A stretch of 64,000 nt of DNA from Pseudopedobacter sp043763845 (GCA_043763845.1 JAYULE010000185.1:1-64000); one strand, 5' to 3'. Positions 17,025 to 27,638 are shown, counted from the first letter of the stretch. Program-made: numbers and translations. The notes: generated by a model not told the origin, from the sequence alone.

Positions 17025-19280
17025 TTACCATATACTTACTTCATCGCAACAAATTGCTGGTTTTTTACGGCTATTTATACGCCACAAAGGTAACTGTGTA
17101 GGGCAAATTGCTGTTAATCGAATGTATTTTGCGGTAGTTTTAGGTAAAGTAAAATTTACTGATTTTATGTTTGCCGTATAGTCTTCATTGGTTGGGGTAA
17201 TATTTTGATTGCCTATTTCTTTAAAATTAATGCCATTCATTGATGTTTCTAAAACAACATTGGTTGGTAAAAAAATATAATGCCTAGGGTCTAGCAAAAA
17301 TTGGGTTTGTATTTGATTAAAGTTTTTTGCCTGGCTTAAATCTAAAGTGGCCACCAAATTGGTGTTGTAAAAAAACAACCAATTATAACTAAAATCCAAA
17401 TAGCCATTTACGTTATCTACTAAGGTTCGTTCATTTTTAGCCGGAAAATCAATTGTAAATGGGTTTTTTAGTTTTACAATAGCATTTAGGGCTTTATTGG
17501 GGATAAATTTTTTAGTAAAAATTTCGTTCCATTCTGTTAAGTAAGCATCGGGGGTTTGGCCGCCTTCGGCCAGTTCTGTCACGCCAGCTAATTTACAATG
17601 GGCTACAAATTTGTTAACTTTTGCTGGCCATTTGGGGTTTATTATAACATTTTGGGTTTCATTATTTAGTATTTGATACCCAAATTTCTCGAATCCAAAA
17701 AATTTAGATTGTTGCAAAACCACAAAATCTAATCCTAACCTAACTTTTGTAACTCTTTCTAAAAAATTGATTTGAGTTTCAACTGCAGCTTCGGCTTTAT
17801 CTAATATTTGCGAATATGTATCCAATAATTCGGGCGTTAAATAATCAGAATAGTTGTTTATCGGGTTACCATAAATATCTAAATTTACGTTACTTGTATT
17901 TAAATTTTGATGCAACAGGTTTATATAATTATTTATAAATGGTGCTGCTTTGCCATAATAACCAATAAAAAAATCTTTTTCAATTTTTTCAACATCAATA
18001 TTTGGGTTCCATAAAAGTTTAGCTTGCAAATAGCTATTATACTCGGCCATATCGCCATAGGTATCGCCACTGCCCTGTACAAATACGCCTTTAACACCGG
18101 CATTAGCCAAAAAATTAAGGTTAGGTTTTAAGTTATTGTAATTTGGGAAAGGAGCTAAATAGTTGGTAAACTGGGTGCTATAATCCCATACAAAAATATT
18201 TTTTGTTAATGCACCCCAGCCATTCAAATTTTTTCGGAAAGTGGCTGCACTGTTTTCAGTATTTAAAGGTTTTGTTCGGTAGGCATCAATACTGCTTAAA
18301 ATTGGGTAAACGTTTTTTAATGGTTTTGTTTTTGGAGGCTTTGCCGTGTAAGCGTAAGCCAAAGTTGTAAAATTGTTGTTTGGAAAATGTTTGGCTACAC
18401 TATTTACAAACCGTATTAACGTACCTTGTGGTCCCCCTTCTTCGTCATCAATTTTTTTGCAATTTGGGCAGGTACAAAAACCTTCATCGTCGTTTGCAGC
18501 TATAGACCAATATAGCGCATCGGGGTTATCGGCAATAGCCAACTTAAAATAATTTACCGCTATTTTTTTTACTTCGGTATTGCTTAAACACAATTGCGTA
18601 GCTTGCCTTTGGCCATTTACTAGTGCAAAATAGCTTGGTTTGGTTTTAAAATAAGTTTTTGGTGGGATAATTTTAAAAAAAGAATGCCCCCATAAACCCC
18701 ATAAATCCTCGAACGATTGTAGCTTATGCCAATCTAAATATTCGGCATCACGAGATGCTGGGTAATAGGATTGCCGATACAAAAATTGCGGGTTTTGTAA
18801 ATCCCATATTGGCGCTTGTACCGTAATTTGGCTATCATTTTTTATAATTGCTAACTGGTTTGCATACTTACGGCAACCCAAATAATTTTCTAAAAAATGA
18901 TACACGCCATATACCACGCCTTTGCCACTACCGCCGCATATTACTAAACTATTTGTATTGGTTGCTATAAAAAAACCGTCATTTTTTATTTTGGTAGGAT
19001 TGTGTGTTTCGGCTGCTTGGGTACGCCCAACAAAAATGGCTGTTTTATTATTCCATTTATTTTCGGGTACTATGGGTAAAGTAGCTTGGCAAATTTTTTT
19101 AATATAAGTTTGCAAAATCAAAGCTGCTTTTTGCTCGGCAATTGTAGCAGTTGCTGGGACAATAATTTGGGTTTTGGCTGCCGAGTTTGCCACCAAAACC
19201 AAAGTTTTTTGGTCAGCTTTACATGCATCCGCGTTAAGCGATAAAAATAAAAATAGTATAAAATTTAATACTTTTTTCAT
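17025..19280 (-). CDS. Secreted DUF4838 glycosidase-like protein
   Basis: 751 residues with an N-terminal hydrophobic signal (about 1-20). Residues about 30-140 resemble the GH20/GH67-type N-terminal domain (GFFIAT, GKGVVYGVYHFLENYLGCR). The central part carries DUF4838-like features: a CTCPNCKK cluster, WDYSTQF, and GVFVQGSGDTYGDMAEYNSY. The last ~130 residues look like a beta-sandwich of the discoidin type. DUF4838 proteins are regarded as glycoside-hydrolase-like; substrate and activity are not established here. It is the last gene of the minus-strand exopolysaccharide-type operon, 11 bases after the YaiO gene, which suggests a role in trimming or degrading that polymer (inference). Confidence 0.85.
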   Translation of the reverse strand: MKKVLNFILFLFLSLNADACKADQKTLVLVANSAAKTQIIVPATATIAEQKAALILQTYIKKICQATLPIVPENKWNNKTAIFVGRTQAAETHNPTKIKNDGFFIATNTNSLVICGGSGKGVVYGVYHFLENYLGCRKYANQLAIIKNDSQITVQAPIWDLQNPQFLYRQSYYPASRDAEYLDWHKLQSFEDLWGLWGHSFFKIIPPKTYFKTKPSYFALVNGQRQATQLCLSNTEVKKIAVNYFKLAIADNPDALYWSIAANDDEGFCTCPNCKKIDDEEGGPQGTLIRFVNSVAKHFPNNNFTTLAYAYTAKPPKTKPLKNVYPILSSIDAYRTKPLNTENSAATFRKNLNGWGALTKNIFVWDYSTQFTNYLAPFPNYNNLKPNLNFLANAGVKGVFVQGSGDTYGDMAEYNSYLQAKLLWNPNIDVEKIEKDFFIGYYGKAAPFINNYINLLHQNLNTSNVNLDIYGNPINNYSDYLTPELLDTYSQILDKAEAAVETQINFLERVTKVRLGLDFVVLQQSKFFGFEKFGYQILNNETQNVIINPKWPAKVNKFVAHCKLAGVTELAEGGQTPDAYLTEWNEIFTKKFIPNKALNAIVKLKNPFTIDFPAKNERTLVDNVNGYLDFSYNWLFFYNTNLVATLDLSQAKNFNQIQTQFLLDPRHYIFLPTNVVLETSMNGINFKEIGNQNITPTNEDYTANIKSVNFTLPKTTAKYIRLTAICPTQLPLWRINSRKKPAICCDEVSIW

Positions 19281-19291
19281 TTAATTCTTAT

Positions 19292-22174
19292 TTAAAATTT
19301 TCGCAAAAAAGTAAAGTATAAATCAAACTGATTGCGGAAAATTGTATTGTTTATTTTTTGGTTTATCCAATTTGCATTTACCCCTACCGATGTTCGGTAT
19401 TTAAAAGTTTTTTGGTACCCTACTCCAACATTCCCACTTGCTACACCTTGTAACGATGGAAATTGTATAATTGTACTTACATCATCGGGCGAATTACCAA
19501 TCCCAGCGTTAAACGATACAAATTCTTGTGCATTATTCATATAATGCCTTCCTGTAAAGTTGGCCACTTGGTAAAAGTTGTTGTTTTGGTCTCGTACTAA
19601 AAAACCTCGTAAATTAAACCAAAAGTCTTTGTAAGTTTTTGCTGCCGATGCTACAAATGAAACGGCTTTAAAGTTTATGTTTTTAAAATAACGTAAACCT
19701 ACCTCGCCTTCCCAAGTTTTATTTAACATTCTAAAAGCCGAGTAGCGCAACAAAATTTGTGGAAAAACTATTTGGTTTGAAATTGCCGCCGTAGCATACG
19801 AATATAATTTGGGGTTATGGTTGTAGTACAACTCTAACTCGGCCTGTATGCCAGTTCCTAAGTTGCGGGCTGCGTAATTTACACGGCCAGCATAAGCACC
19901 TTTGCCTTTGTTTAAAAAATGGCGGTACTCAACAGTTGCAATATTAAAAGGTGCAATGTTCTCATCATCAAACCGGGTATTTAAATAAAACAAGCCAAAC
20001 TGATCTTTATACGATTTACTTTTAAGCATTGCCGCATAATCTAAATTTGCCAACGATGGGTTTATTTTTACTAGCGAATCTGCCGCTAAAATTGCTTCAG
20101 AATATAATTTTTGACCGGCAAAATATTCGGTGCGACGTAACAGAAAATATTCGCTTTTTGGGTGAGCTGCAATACCAGTATTTATGTATTTTAAAGTAGA
20201 ATCGTTTTGGTTTTTATCTTTAAGCGTGTTTACGGTATAAATTAAAGCCATAGAATCGCTTGGCGAAACGCTTAACGCTTTTTGATACTCCAACAAAGCA
20301 CTATCGGGCAAATTTACTTTTTGGTAAGCCCTACCTGCTGCAATAGTTTGCGAAATGTACGATTTTTTGTAAGCCGTTTTATACGGATACCTAACCATTA
20401 AGTTGTTACTTATGGTGTAAGCTTCTTTAAAGTTTTTCATATCCTCTAAAACTGCCGATTTTTTTAGCAACAATTCTTTATTATCGGGATTGTTATTTAA
20501 AGCTGTATTTAAGTACCTTAATGCCTGATTGTAATTTTTACTGCCGCTTTCTAAATTTATGAGATAATTTAAAGCTTCCACGTTATTAGGTTGTTTGGCA
20601 ATTACGTTAAGCAATTGTTCTCGGGCTTCATCAAAATCTTCGGTTTTCATAAAACCGCTGCCAGCTGCCATACTTTGATCAATATAAATACCCAAGTATT
20701 TGCTATTGTTTGGTTTTTTTTGCACCAGTTTTTTCGATACCACAATAGCATCTTCTACATTACCAGCATCAAACAAAATACTCGATTTTTTTAATAATAA
20801 ATTTTCATCATTGGGGTAAAGTTTCAAACTCCTATCAATTGTTTCTAAAGCTTTATCGTATTTTTTTTGTGATACGTATATGTTACTTAGGTTGTTTAAA
20901 GCGTAGCTATTTCGGGCATCTAAACCTAATGCAATTTTATATTCTACAATTGCCGAATCGGGCATTTGTTGTGCTATAAAATCTTTGGCACTGGCCAGTT
21001 TAAGTTCTAATAAAGTTTGGCGGTATTTGGTATTGTTGCGGGCATACAACTTTTTTGCTATGTAACCTGCTTGTGTATATTTTTTTTGATAAGTTAAAAT
21101 ATCCACCTTGTTTGATAGTAAAAATTCTTCGTTGGGGTTATTTTTTAAAGTTTTGTTAATGTAACCTAAAGCGGTATTATATTGTTCGCGGGTAATGTTT
21201 AGCGATATAAGTTTGTTAATTATTTCTCGGTTGCCCGGAGATTTTTCGGCTAAACCTTCATACAAAGTGTAGGGGTCTTTATTGGCATAAAAACGAGCAG
21301 CAGTAAGCCTTAATTCATTTTCTCGTTTACGGGCATCGGAGTTTGGGTAAAGATTGGCAGCATAGTTTAACACACTTAAAGCTTCGGCATATTGGTAGTT
21401 ATCTTCTAAAATTGCCGCTTTTTTTAGTAACAATGGGTACGATTTTGGATTTTCTAACAAATTTTTGTTTAATCGTTCCTGAATAGCCTGCGTATTTCCG
21501 CTTTTATTGTAAGCGCTAAATAAATATTCGTTTGCTTCGCGGTTTTCGGGCTCAACTTCTAAAGCTTTTTGATAATGGGCAATGGCCGATAATGTATTTT
21601 TACGGCGCATATAATACAAGCCAGTAGTAATATGATGGTAAACATAGGCTCGCTCTACGGTGCTATCGTTATGAAAACGTTTTAATAAATAGTCGGCATG
21701 GTCGTTACCTTTGTAAATGTAACGGGCGGTATCTAAAATCGCTAATTTTTTCAACAACAAAAACTTATCAAGTGGGTAATAATACAATCCATCATCAACA
21801 AAACATAAAGCATCTTCAAAATGACCATTTTTAAGTTCAATATTTGTTGCATAATAATAAGCATCAATATATCGTGGTTCTCGTTCTAAAACATCTTTAA
21901 CTTCTATTAAGGCTAGCTTGTTTTGGTTTGTTAGCATATATAGTTTAGCCAATAAAATTTGTGCATCCGAAAAATTATTGCGTTGGGATAATGATGCTTT
22001 TACCAATGTAATTGCTTTTTTGTAGTGTTTGGCTTGGGTTTCTAGTATGGCTTTATTGTACAATACATCGGCCTGGTTTTGAAAAATATTTTGTGCAGCT
22101 AAATTAAACGATGTTGTTAGCAAAAAACATACAAGTACAAGTTTCATTAATTTTATCTTTTTAAAATTTTCCAT
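19292..22174 (-). CDS. TPR-repeat outer-membrane protein with YaiO-type beta-barrel
   Basis: A signal peptide is followed by about 700 residues of tetratricopeptide repeats (for example YNKAILETQAKHYKKAITLV and AIAHYQKALEVEPENREANE), then a C-terminal beta-barrel of YaiO type (from about YAGRVNYAARNLGTGIQAEL to the terminal phenylalanine in TFLRKF). I chose the ATG at 22174, just past the upstream glycosyltransferase stop at 22180; the ATG at 22147 also gives a good signal peptide, whereas the longest frame (22237) overlaps the previous gene and adds unlikely residues. A periplasmic TPR superhelix plus barrel is the layout of polysaccharide export porins such as PgaA, and the two upstream GT2 synthases fit that role. 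Confidence 0.88.
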   Translation of the reverse strand: MENFKKIKLMKLVLVCFLLTTSFNLAAQNIFQNQADVLYNKAILETQAKHYKKAITLVKASLSQRNNFSDAQILLAKLYMLTNQNKLALIEVKDVLEREPRYIDAYYYATNIELKNGHFEDALCFVDDGLYYYPLDKFLLLKKLAILDTARYIYKGNDHADYLLKRFHNDSTVERAYVYHHITTGLYYMRRKNTLSAIAHYQKALEVEPENREANEYLFSAYNKSGNTQAIQERLNKNLLENPKSYPLLLKKAAILEDNYQYAEALSVLNYAANLYPNSDARKRENELRLTAARFYANKDPYTLYEGLAEKSPGNREIINKLISLNITREQYNTALGYINKTLKNNPNEEFLLSNKVDILTYQKKYTQAGYIAKKLYARNNTKYRQTLLELKLASAKDFIAQQMPDSAIVEYKIALGLDARNSYALNNLSNIYVSQKKYDKALETIDRSLKLYPNDENLLLKKSSILFDAGNVEDAIVVSKKLVQKKPNNSKYLGIYIDQSMAAGSGFMKTEDFDEAREQLLNVIAKQPNNVEALNYLINLESGSKNYNQALRYLNTALNNNPDNKELLLKKSAVLEDMKNFKEAYTISNNLMVRYPYKTAYKKSYISQTIAAGRAYQKVNLPDSALLEYQKALSVSPSDSMALIYTVNTLKDKNQNDSTLKYINTGIAAHPKSEYFLLRRTEYFAGQKLYSEAILAADSLVKINPSLANLDYAAMLKSKSYKDQFGLFYLNTRFDDENIAPFNIATVEYRHFLNKGKGAYAGRVNYAARNLGTGIQAELELYYNHNPKLYSYATAAISNQIVFPQILLRYSAFRMLNKTWEGEVGLRYFKNINFKAVSFVASAAKTYKDFWFNLRGFLVRDQNNNFYQVANFTGRHYMNNAQEFVSFNAGIGNSPDDVSTIIQFPSLQGVASGNVGVGYQKTFKYRTSVGVNANWINQKINNTIFRNQFDLYFTFLRKF

Positions 22175-22179
22175 AATAT

Positions 22180-23694
22180 TTAAGCAGGTTGTACAATTGT
22201 TTTTTTGGTAAAACCTTGTCGTTGCATATTTCCCCATTTTTGTTCGGTACTAAATATAAAAAACACGTATCCGCGTAATGCGAAAAAAACAATTAATGGG
22301 TGGTATAAAATAGGTTCTAAAAAAGCCATTAAGCTTAACCCAACAACTTCTTTCCAAGATTTATAATAACGGTAAGTAAGTTGATCCCAAAGTATGGCAA
22401 AAGTGCTTATCATAACCGAATAGAGGTAAACAAATAGCAGTAATATTATTGCAAAGTGCCAATTTATTTGTCCGGTAATAATAATGTAGATATAATATAA
22501 AATACCTGTAAACTCAATAATTGGGGCTAAAAGTTCGAAAAATAAGTTATAAGGAAATATTACCCAGCCAAGCTTACCATATTTTGGGTTTAAAATAGCT
22601 TTTTTATGTATTTTCATAATTTGAGCCAAGCCCCTACCCCAGCGGGTACGTTGGCGACTAAATATTTTGAGGTTTGGTGGTCCCTCTGTCCAGCATTGTG
22701 TGGTAGGTATGTAGCGTATGGCATATTTTTTACCGTTATCAATCATGTACATACACATACGGGTCATAATATCCATATCCTCGGCAAACGATTTATGGTC
22801 GTACCCGCCTGCTTTAATGGCAATATCTTTATCAAACAAACCCAAACCGCCCGATATGTTGGGTACGCAATTCATCATACTCCAACCCATTTTACCTAAT
22901 ACATAAGAGCGTATGTATTCTAATTCTTGAAACCTAGGAATTAATTTTTTTGGAGGGCGGATGCGTGTAATTACCCCTTCATCTATTTCGCAAGAGTTTG
23001 CTACACGTAAAGTTGCACCCGTAGCAATTACACGTTGGCTATTTTCTACAATGTGTTGATAACCACACTCTCCGCAAGGTTCGCCTATTAATTTTATGGT
23101 CGAGTTTTGTTCGTCCATAAAGGGTTTAATCATTTTTAGGAGGGTATCTTTTTCTATAATACAATCAACATCTGTACATAAAAAATAATCAAAAACCGAT
23201 GCGTTAATGCCAACATTGGCACCATCGGCTTTACATTTACCGTTTATTTTATCAACCACCAAAAGTTTATCGTATGCAATGTTTTGCGATTTAAAAAAGC
23301 GTTTTACTTGTTGGGTTTGTATGCGTGGGTTGTAAGCAAAATCAACTTCGGTTAATTCAAACTCGGTAACCAGTTTTTCTAGGGTATCATCGGTACTGCC
23401 ATCGTTAATAATAATTACTTCGTAGCGTGGGTAGTTTAGGGTTAGCAGCGATCGTACGTTTTGTATAATTGTTACGCCTTCGTTAAAAGCTGGGGCAATT
23501 ATTGAAATACCTGGTGCCAACGGCGATTGAAGTATTTTTGTATAATCAATATATGTATTTTTTTTTTGAAACCGCCGTATGCTAATAAAAGATAAAATTG
23601 CTAGCAGTGCATAAAGAGCAAGTAACCCTAAACCGTAAACAAAAATTACGTTTTCGAAAACATATCCTACAGTTTGCCAAAATGATAATTCCAT
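22180..23694 (-). CDS. Processive-type membrane glycosyltransferase (GT2), copy 2
   Basis: 504 residues. N-terminal membrane helix (about 12-37), GT2 domain with GISIIAPAFNEGVTI, VIIINDGSTDDT, DVDCIIEKDT, GGYDHKSFAEDMDIMTRM and QRTRWGRGL (the Q/RxxRW acceptor motif of processive synthases), then several C-terminal membrane helices (about 375-480). This is the architecture of PgaC and hyaluronan-type synthases that polymerise and extrude a glycan. It is closely similar to the next gene upstream in the operon, a tandem duplication, with 4 bases between. Compared with its twin it has about 20 extra residues around DEQNSTIKLIGEPCGECGYQ, between the DVDC motif and the ATGATLRVANS segment. Confidence 0.93.
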   Translation of the reverse strand: MELSFWQTVGYVFENVIFVYGLGLLALYALLAILSFISIRRFQKKNTYIDYTKILQSPLAPGISIIAPAFNEGVTIIQNVRSLLTLNYPRYEVIIINDGSTDDTLEKLVTEFELTEVDFAYNPRIQTQQVKRFFKSQNIAYDKLLVVDKINGKCKADGANVGINASVFDYFLCTDVDCIIEKDTLLKMIKPFMDEQNSTIKLIGEPCGECGYQHIVENSQRVIATGATLRVANSCEIDEGVITRIRPPKKLIPRFQELEYIRSYVLGKMGWSMMNCVPNISGGLGLFDKDIAIKAGGYDHKSFAEDMDIMTRMCMYMIDNGKKYAIRYIPTTQCWTEGPPNLKIFSRQRTRWGRGLAQIMKIHKKAILNPKYGKLGWVIFPYNLFFELLAPIIEFTGILYYIYIIITGQINWHFAIILLLFVYLYSVMISTFAILWDQLTYRYYKSWKEVVGLSLMAFLEPILYHPLIVFFALRGYVFFIFSTEQKWGNMQRQGFTKKTIVQPA

Positions 23695-23698
23695 ATAA

Positions 23699-25138
23699 TT
23701 AAGATTTTACGTTAGTTAAAGTGGTATTGGTAAAGCCACGGCGTTCCATGTTTCCCCAAGTGTGTTTTCGCCGGGTTAAAAAGAAAAAATATCCTTTTAT
23801 AGAAAACAAAACAATAAATGGGTGGAAAAGAAAAAACTCTAAAAAACTGGTTATACATAAACGTATTACTTCGCCCCACGATTTGTAATACCTAAAGGTT
23901 ACTTGATCCCATAGTATGGCAACGGTTGATATCATTACCGCATAAGTGTATACAAAAATTAGTAGTAATATGGCAAAATGCCAGTTTATTAAGCCAAACC
24001 AAATTAGAAATATCAAGTACAGAGTACCAATAAACTCTATAACTGGGGCTAATAACTCAAAAAATAGTATGTAAGGAAAGGCTATCATACCCATTTTTCC
24101 GTAACGCGGATTAAATATTAAACTAAAATGAGACGATACAATTTGCGCCAGCCCTCTTGCCCAACGTGTACGCTGGCGCATTAAGGTTTTTAGGCTGTTT
24201 GGACCCTCTGTCCAACAAAGGGTTATAGGTACATAAGTAATAATGTACTTTATTTTATTATCAACCGAGTAGCGGCACATACGGATTATTAAATCCATAT
24301 CCTCGCCAAAGGATAAAAAATCGTACCCGCCTGCTTTAATGGCAATATCTTTATAAAACAACCCTAAACCACCCGATACGTTTGAAACGCAATTTATATA
24401 TCCCCAGCCTACTTTACCCATCACAAACGAACGTATGTATTCTATTTCTTGGAAACGTGGAATAAGGCTTTTTGGTGGACGCATACGGGTTATAATGGTA
24501 CCATCAAAATCGCATGAGTTTGCAATACGTAAAGTGGCTCCGGTGGCTATAACTAAACCATCGGGCTTTTTCATTATGGGTTCTACCAATTTTAAAAGTG
24601 TGTCTTTATCTAAAATACAATCTACATCGGTACATAAAAAATACTTATAGGCAGCTAAATTTACGCCTGCATTTGAGGCATCGGCTTTGCTTTTGCCGTT
24701 TTCTTTATCAATTACAATTAATTTTGAGAAAGCCGATAGTTTAGATTTGTAGATACCTTTTACAGGCTGGGTTTTAATTTTGGGGTTGTAGGCATACTCT
24801 ACCAAAATTAAATCAAACTCATCAATCATTAATTGCAATGTTTTATCGGTACTGCCATCGTTTACTATGATAACTTCAAAAACTGGGTAATTTAAAGTAA
24901 GTAATGATTTTACGTTAGCTAATATGGTTAAGCCTTCGTTAAAAGCCGGCGCAATTACCGATATGCCTGGTATTAATGGCGAACTAATAAGCGCTGCGTA
25001 ATCAAAATACTTAATTTTTTTAACGTAAGTGGTAATTGCTATAATAGAAAATAAAGCTAAAATTGCATAAATAATTAAAAGCGTAAAACCATAAACAAAT
25101 ATGGTGCTTTCGTAAAACGATGTAATAATTTCCCACAT
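23699..25138 (-). CDS. Processive-type membrane glycosyltransferase (GT2), copy 1
   Basis: 479 residues, a paralogue of the adjacent GT2 gene. N-terminal helix, catalytic motifs GISVIAPAFNEGLTI, VIIVNDGSTDKT, DVDCILDKDT, GGYDFLSFGEDMDLIIRM and QRTRWARGL, and four or so C-terminal membrane helices. All motifs needed for catalysis are kept in both copies, so neither looks decayed. Two synthases side by side may form a heteromer or use different sugars to make a mixed polymer (inference). It lies 6 bases after the HEAT-repeat gene in the same operon. Confidence 0.93.
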   Translation of the reverse strand: MWEIITSFYESTIFVYGFTLLIIYAILALFSIIAITTYVKKIKYFDYAALISSPLIPGISVIAPAFNEGLTILANVKSLLTLNYPVFEVIIVNDGSTDKTLQLMIDEFDLILVEYAYNPKIKTQPVKGIYKSKLSAFSKLIVIDKENGKSKADASNAGVNLAAYKYFLCTDVDCILDKDTLLKLVEPIMKKPDGLVIATGATLRIANSCDFDGTIITRMRPPKSLIPRFQEIEYIRSFVMGKVGWGYINCVSNVSGGLGLFYKDIAIKAGGYDFLSFGEDMDLIIRMCRYSVDNKIKYIITYVPITLCWTEGPNSLKTLMRQRTRWARGLAQIVSSHFSLIFNPRYGKMGMIAFPYILFFELLAPVIEFIGTLYLIFLIWFGLINWHFAILLLIFVYTYAVMISTVAILWDQVTFRYYKSWGEVIRLCITSFLEFFLFHPFIVLFSIKGYFFFLTRRKHTWGNMERRGFTNTTLTNVKS

Positions 25139-25144
25139 AATGTT

Positions 25145-26308
25145 TTAAAACTTAATTAAAGGGTTCATACAATGTTTTAAAATAAGTAGGTTTTCTTTGG
25201 TAGCGGTTTCTAATAAAAGTTGTATGGTTTCTTGTGCGTGGGCACCACCTTTAATTATTGATCGGGCTGCGTTTTTTCTTAAATCAAAATCGCTGGAGTG
25301 TAAAAACTCGTATTTAAGAAAACTAATTGATTTTCCACTTCTTATTCTTCCCAATGCTTTTAAAATTTCTATTTGGCAGTTTAGGGTTTGGTTGCTATAA
25401 ATATTTAAAAGTTTGTCTTCAACTTCATCAACTTTAAGCTTGCCCAAACAATTTATTGCGTTTGCCCTAAGTTCGTGGTCTTTGGTATCTAAAAGTTTTA
25501 TTACTGCGGGTATTCCATCAACTTGGTTATAGTAAACAATTAATTTTAAGCAAAACGAAACAATACTTTTATTAGACGAATAGGTTACCCAACGGGCAAA
25601 ATTTGGTATGGCAATGTTTTCGGTGGTGGTAATAATTTTAAAGAGTTGTATTTGATCCCACATTAATAAAGGTTCGGTTACTACATCAAAAAATTTAAAG
25701 GGCTCGTTTTTACTTAGTTTAATGTAAGCGTGGCGAGCTTCGGACCGTAATTCGCTGTTTTTACTGTTAGTTAATGGTAAAATATTAACATCGGCAATAG
25801 ACATATCCATAGCGGTTAATTCTACCAAGGCTACCACTTTTTTATCCCATTTAACAGATTTCATTTTGTTAAACGATTTTTTATCCAATTCTAAATCAAT
25901 ATACAATTGGCGTAAATAAAATGCCATTGTGCCTTTAAAGCTTTTACGGAAGTTTATATTACGATCTATTAAAGCTTGCTTACCAAATGCCGATTTGAAA
26001 GGCGTTTTTAAAAAATCACTTAGCGGTATAAGTTGCGGTTGTTCGCCTTCTTCTAAATCTTTATTTAAATCTTCGTTAAAAATAATGTGCTTTAAAATAA
26101 GCTCGTCAATTAAGGGATTAATTTTTTCTAACTTTTTTTCTAAACGATACCCTTTATACCTTTTTAATAATATTGATGAATAAGTTATTAAAATAGCCAG
26201 TATAGAAAAAGCTATAAAAAAAACAGCAATTTGTATTATTAATGGGGCAAAATAAAACTCTTGTAATAATTGCGATGTGCTTCTTTCTGTTAGGTAACTA
26301 AAATCCAT
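25145..26308 (-). CDS. Membrane-anchored HEAT-repeat protein
   Basis: 387 residues. A membrane helix near the N-terminus (about 25-50) is followed by a charged helical linker and then HEAT repeats in the C-terminal half (for example VIKLLDTKDHELRANAINCLGKL, cut here for length, and ILKALGRIRSG). HEAT proteins are binding scaffolds. Between a response regulator gene and two polysaccharide synthase genes, it may connect phosphorylation state to synthase activity at the membrane (inference). I know of no named family for it. Confidence 0.85.
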   Translation of the reverse strand: MDFSYLTERSTSQLLQEFYFAPLIIQIAVFFIAFSILAILITYSSILLKRYKGYRLEKKLEKINPLIDELILKHIIFNEDLNKDLEEGEQPQLIPLSDFLKTPFKSAFGKQALIDRNINFRKSFKGTMAFYLRQLYIDLELDKKSFNKMKSVKWDKKVVALVELTAMDMSIADVNILPLTNSKNSELRSEARHAYIKLSKNEPFKFFDVVTEPLLMWDQIQLFKIITTTENIAIPNFARWVTYSSNKSIVSFCLKLIVYYNQVDGIPAVIKLLDTKDHELRANAINCLGKLKVDEVEDKLLNIYSNQTLNCQIEILKALGRIRSGKSISFLKYEFLHSSDFDLRKNAARSIIKGGAHAQETIQLLLETATKENLLILKHCMNPLIKF

Positions 26309-26317
26309 GATACTAAA

Positions 26318-26689
26318 TTATTGGCCAATAAGCCTTTTAACTCTTATTAGTAATTCGCCAGCCATTATTGGTTTCTTTAAAAAATCATCGGCACCAAGTT
26401 TAAACGCCTCTAAAATAGAATCTTCGTTTCCAACGCTTGATACTACAATTACTGGTATTTTAGCAAATGTATTTTGTGTTCTAATTTTACTTAAAATTTC
26501 AAAACCGTTGGCATATGGCATCATAATATCGGTAATAACCAATTTATAATCAAAATTGCTAGCAATTAATTTTTCCATGGCTTCTTTTCCATTGCTAGCT
26601 ACATCAACAAAATAACCTTCTCTTGTTAATATTTTATCAACAATATTTTGCATCAACAATTCGTCTTCTATATATAGTATTTTGTGCAT
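26318..26689 (-). CDS. Single-domain response regulator (CheY-like)
   Basis: 123 residues, only a receiver domain: ILYIEDE acidic pocket, phospho-acceptor Asp54 in LVITDIMMP, the conserved Ser-Ser near residue 83, and the FLKKP lysine. It has no output domain, so it probably acts by protein contact, perhaps with the HEAT protein encoded 9 bases downstream. It is the first gene of the minus-strand operon ending at the DUF4838 gene. The kinase that feeds it is unknown; the hybrid kinases at 9870 and 12701 are candidates only by proximity. Confidence 0.93.
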   Translation of the reverse strand: MHKILYIEDELLMQNIVDKILTREGYFVDVASNGKEAMEKLIASNFDYKLVITDIMMPYANGFEILSKIRTQNTFAKIPVIVVSSVGNEDSILEAFKLGADDFLKKPIMAGELLIRVKRLIGQ

Positions 26690-27638
26690 AAAGCTTTTTA
26701 AGTTTAATAAAATTTAACAAAAAGTTAAAAAATCTATTTCATGGATGATTTAATATGTACTTATTTTTTTTAATTATGTTTCAAAATTATTAATATTTAG
26801 GGTAAAAAATGCCATTTGTATATTTAATATCAATAAATACTGCATTATGTAGTAGCTAAAAGGGCGCAAAAGTTAAAAATATGTTAATTTAACATTAAAA
26901 CAAATAAATAGTGGCAAAATTTATATCGTTAAATCAAAAAAAATACATTTTTAATTAATTTAATTTCCAAATTTTAGATTAACAAAATTTTTTTATGAGT
27001 CAATATCTGTATCCTTAAGTCAATAGTTTTTACATACCTTAATTTTGAAAATTGTAAGAATGTAATGATAACTAAAATCGAATTTTGTATTCCACACTAT
27101 AATATCCATAAAATTCAAAGTATTAAAAAAAAAACGAAACGGTTTTGACATACGATATTCATCAGCTTCAAATTTTTACGCATCTTTAAAACACCAAACA
27201 TTTATAAATAAATTTGAATAATAAAACGATATATATATACACTAAGTACCCAAATTAAATATAAAATAAAAATTACTAAATGGTGAAATATTTTTTTATT
27301 GATGTTTTTAATATAGGTTATAATTAAAACCAAAACGTGTGAAAAAATAAAAAATTTTTAACTGTTTTGTTCATAAACTGGGATGCAAAATTTCGAACTT
27401 CTTTTATTAAATTAGAAAAATATTTTGCAGGTATAAAATTTGATAAATGTTATTAATGGGGATTTTAAATTTTATTTTATGACAAATTCTTGTAAATAGT
27501 GGAATTTATTTTACACAATAGTTTTCTTATAATCAGTATATTAAAAATATTATCAAAACATTTACTTTAACTTTTACCTAATTTCAACATTAACAATTAC
27601 TAATATATTTAGTTTAGCCAAATAACGTCTTAAATTTT
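26690..27638. other. Long AT-rich intergenic region
   Basis: Between the divergent response regulator and metallopeptidase genes. Very AT-rich with no convincing ORF. A -7-like TAATTTTG at 27040-27047 and TATATTTA at 27604-27611 (27 bases before the ATG at 27639) are possible promoter elements without clear -33 partners. No structured RNA is recognised. Confidence 0.6.

Noticed and set aside
22175..22237. Longer start of the TPR/YaiO protein at 22237
   Set aside because: It would overlap the end of the GT2 gene and put about 20 unlikely residues before a normal signal peptide.
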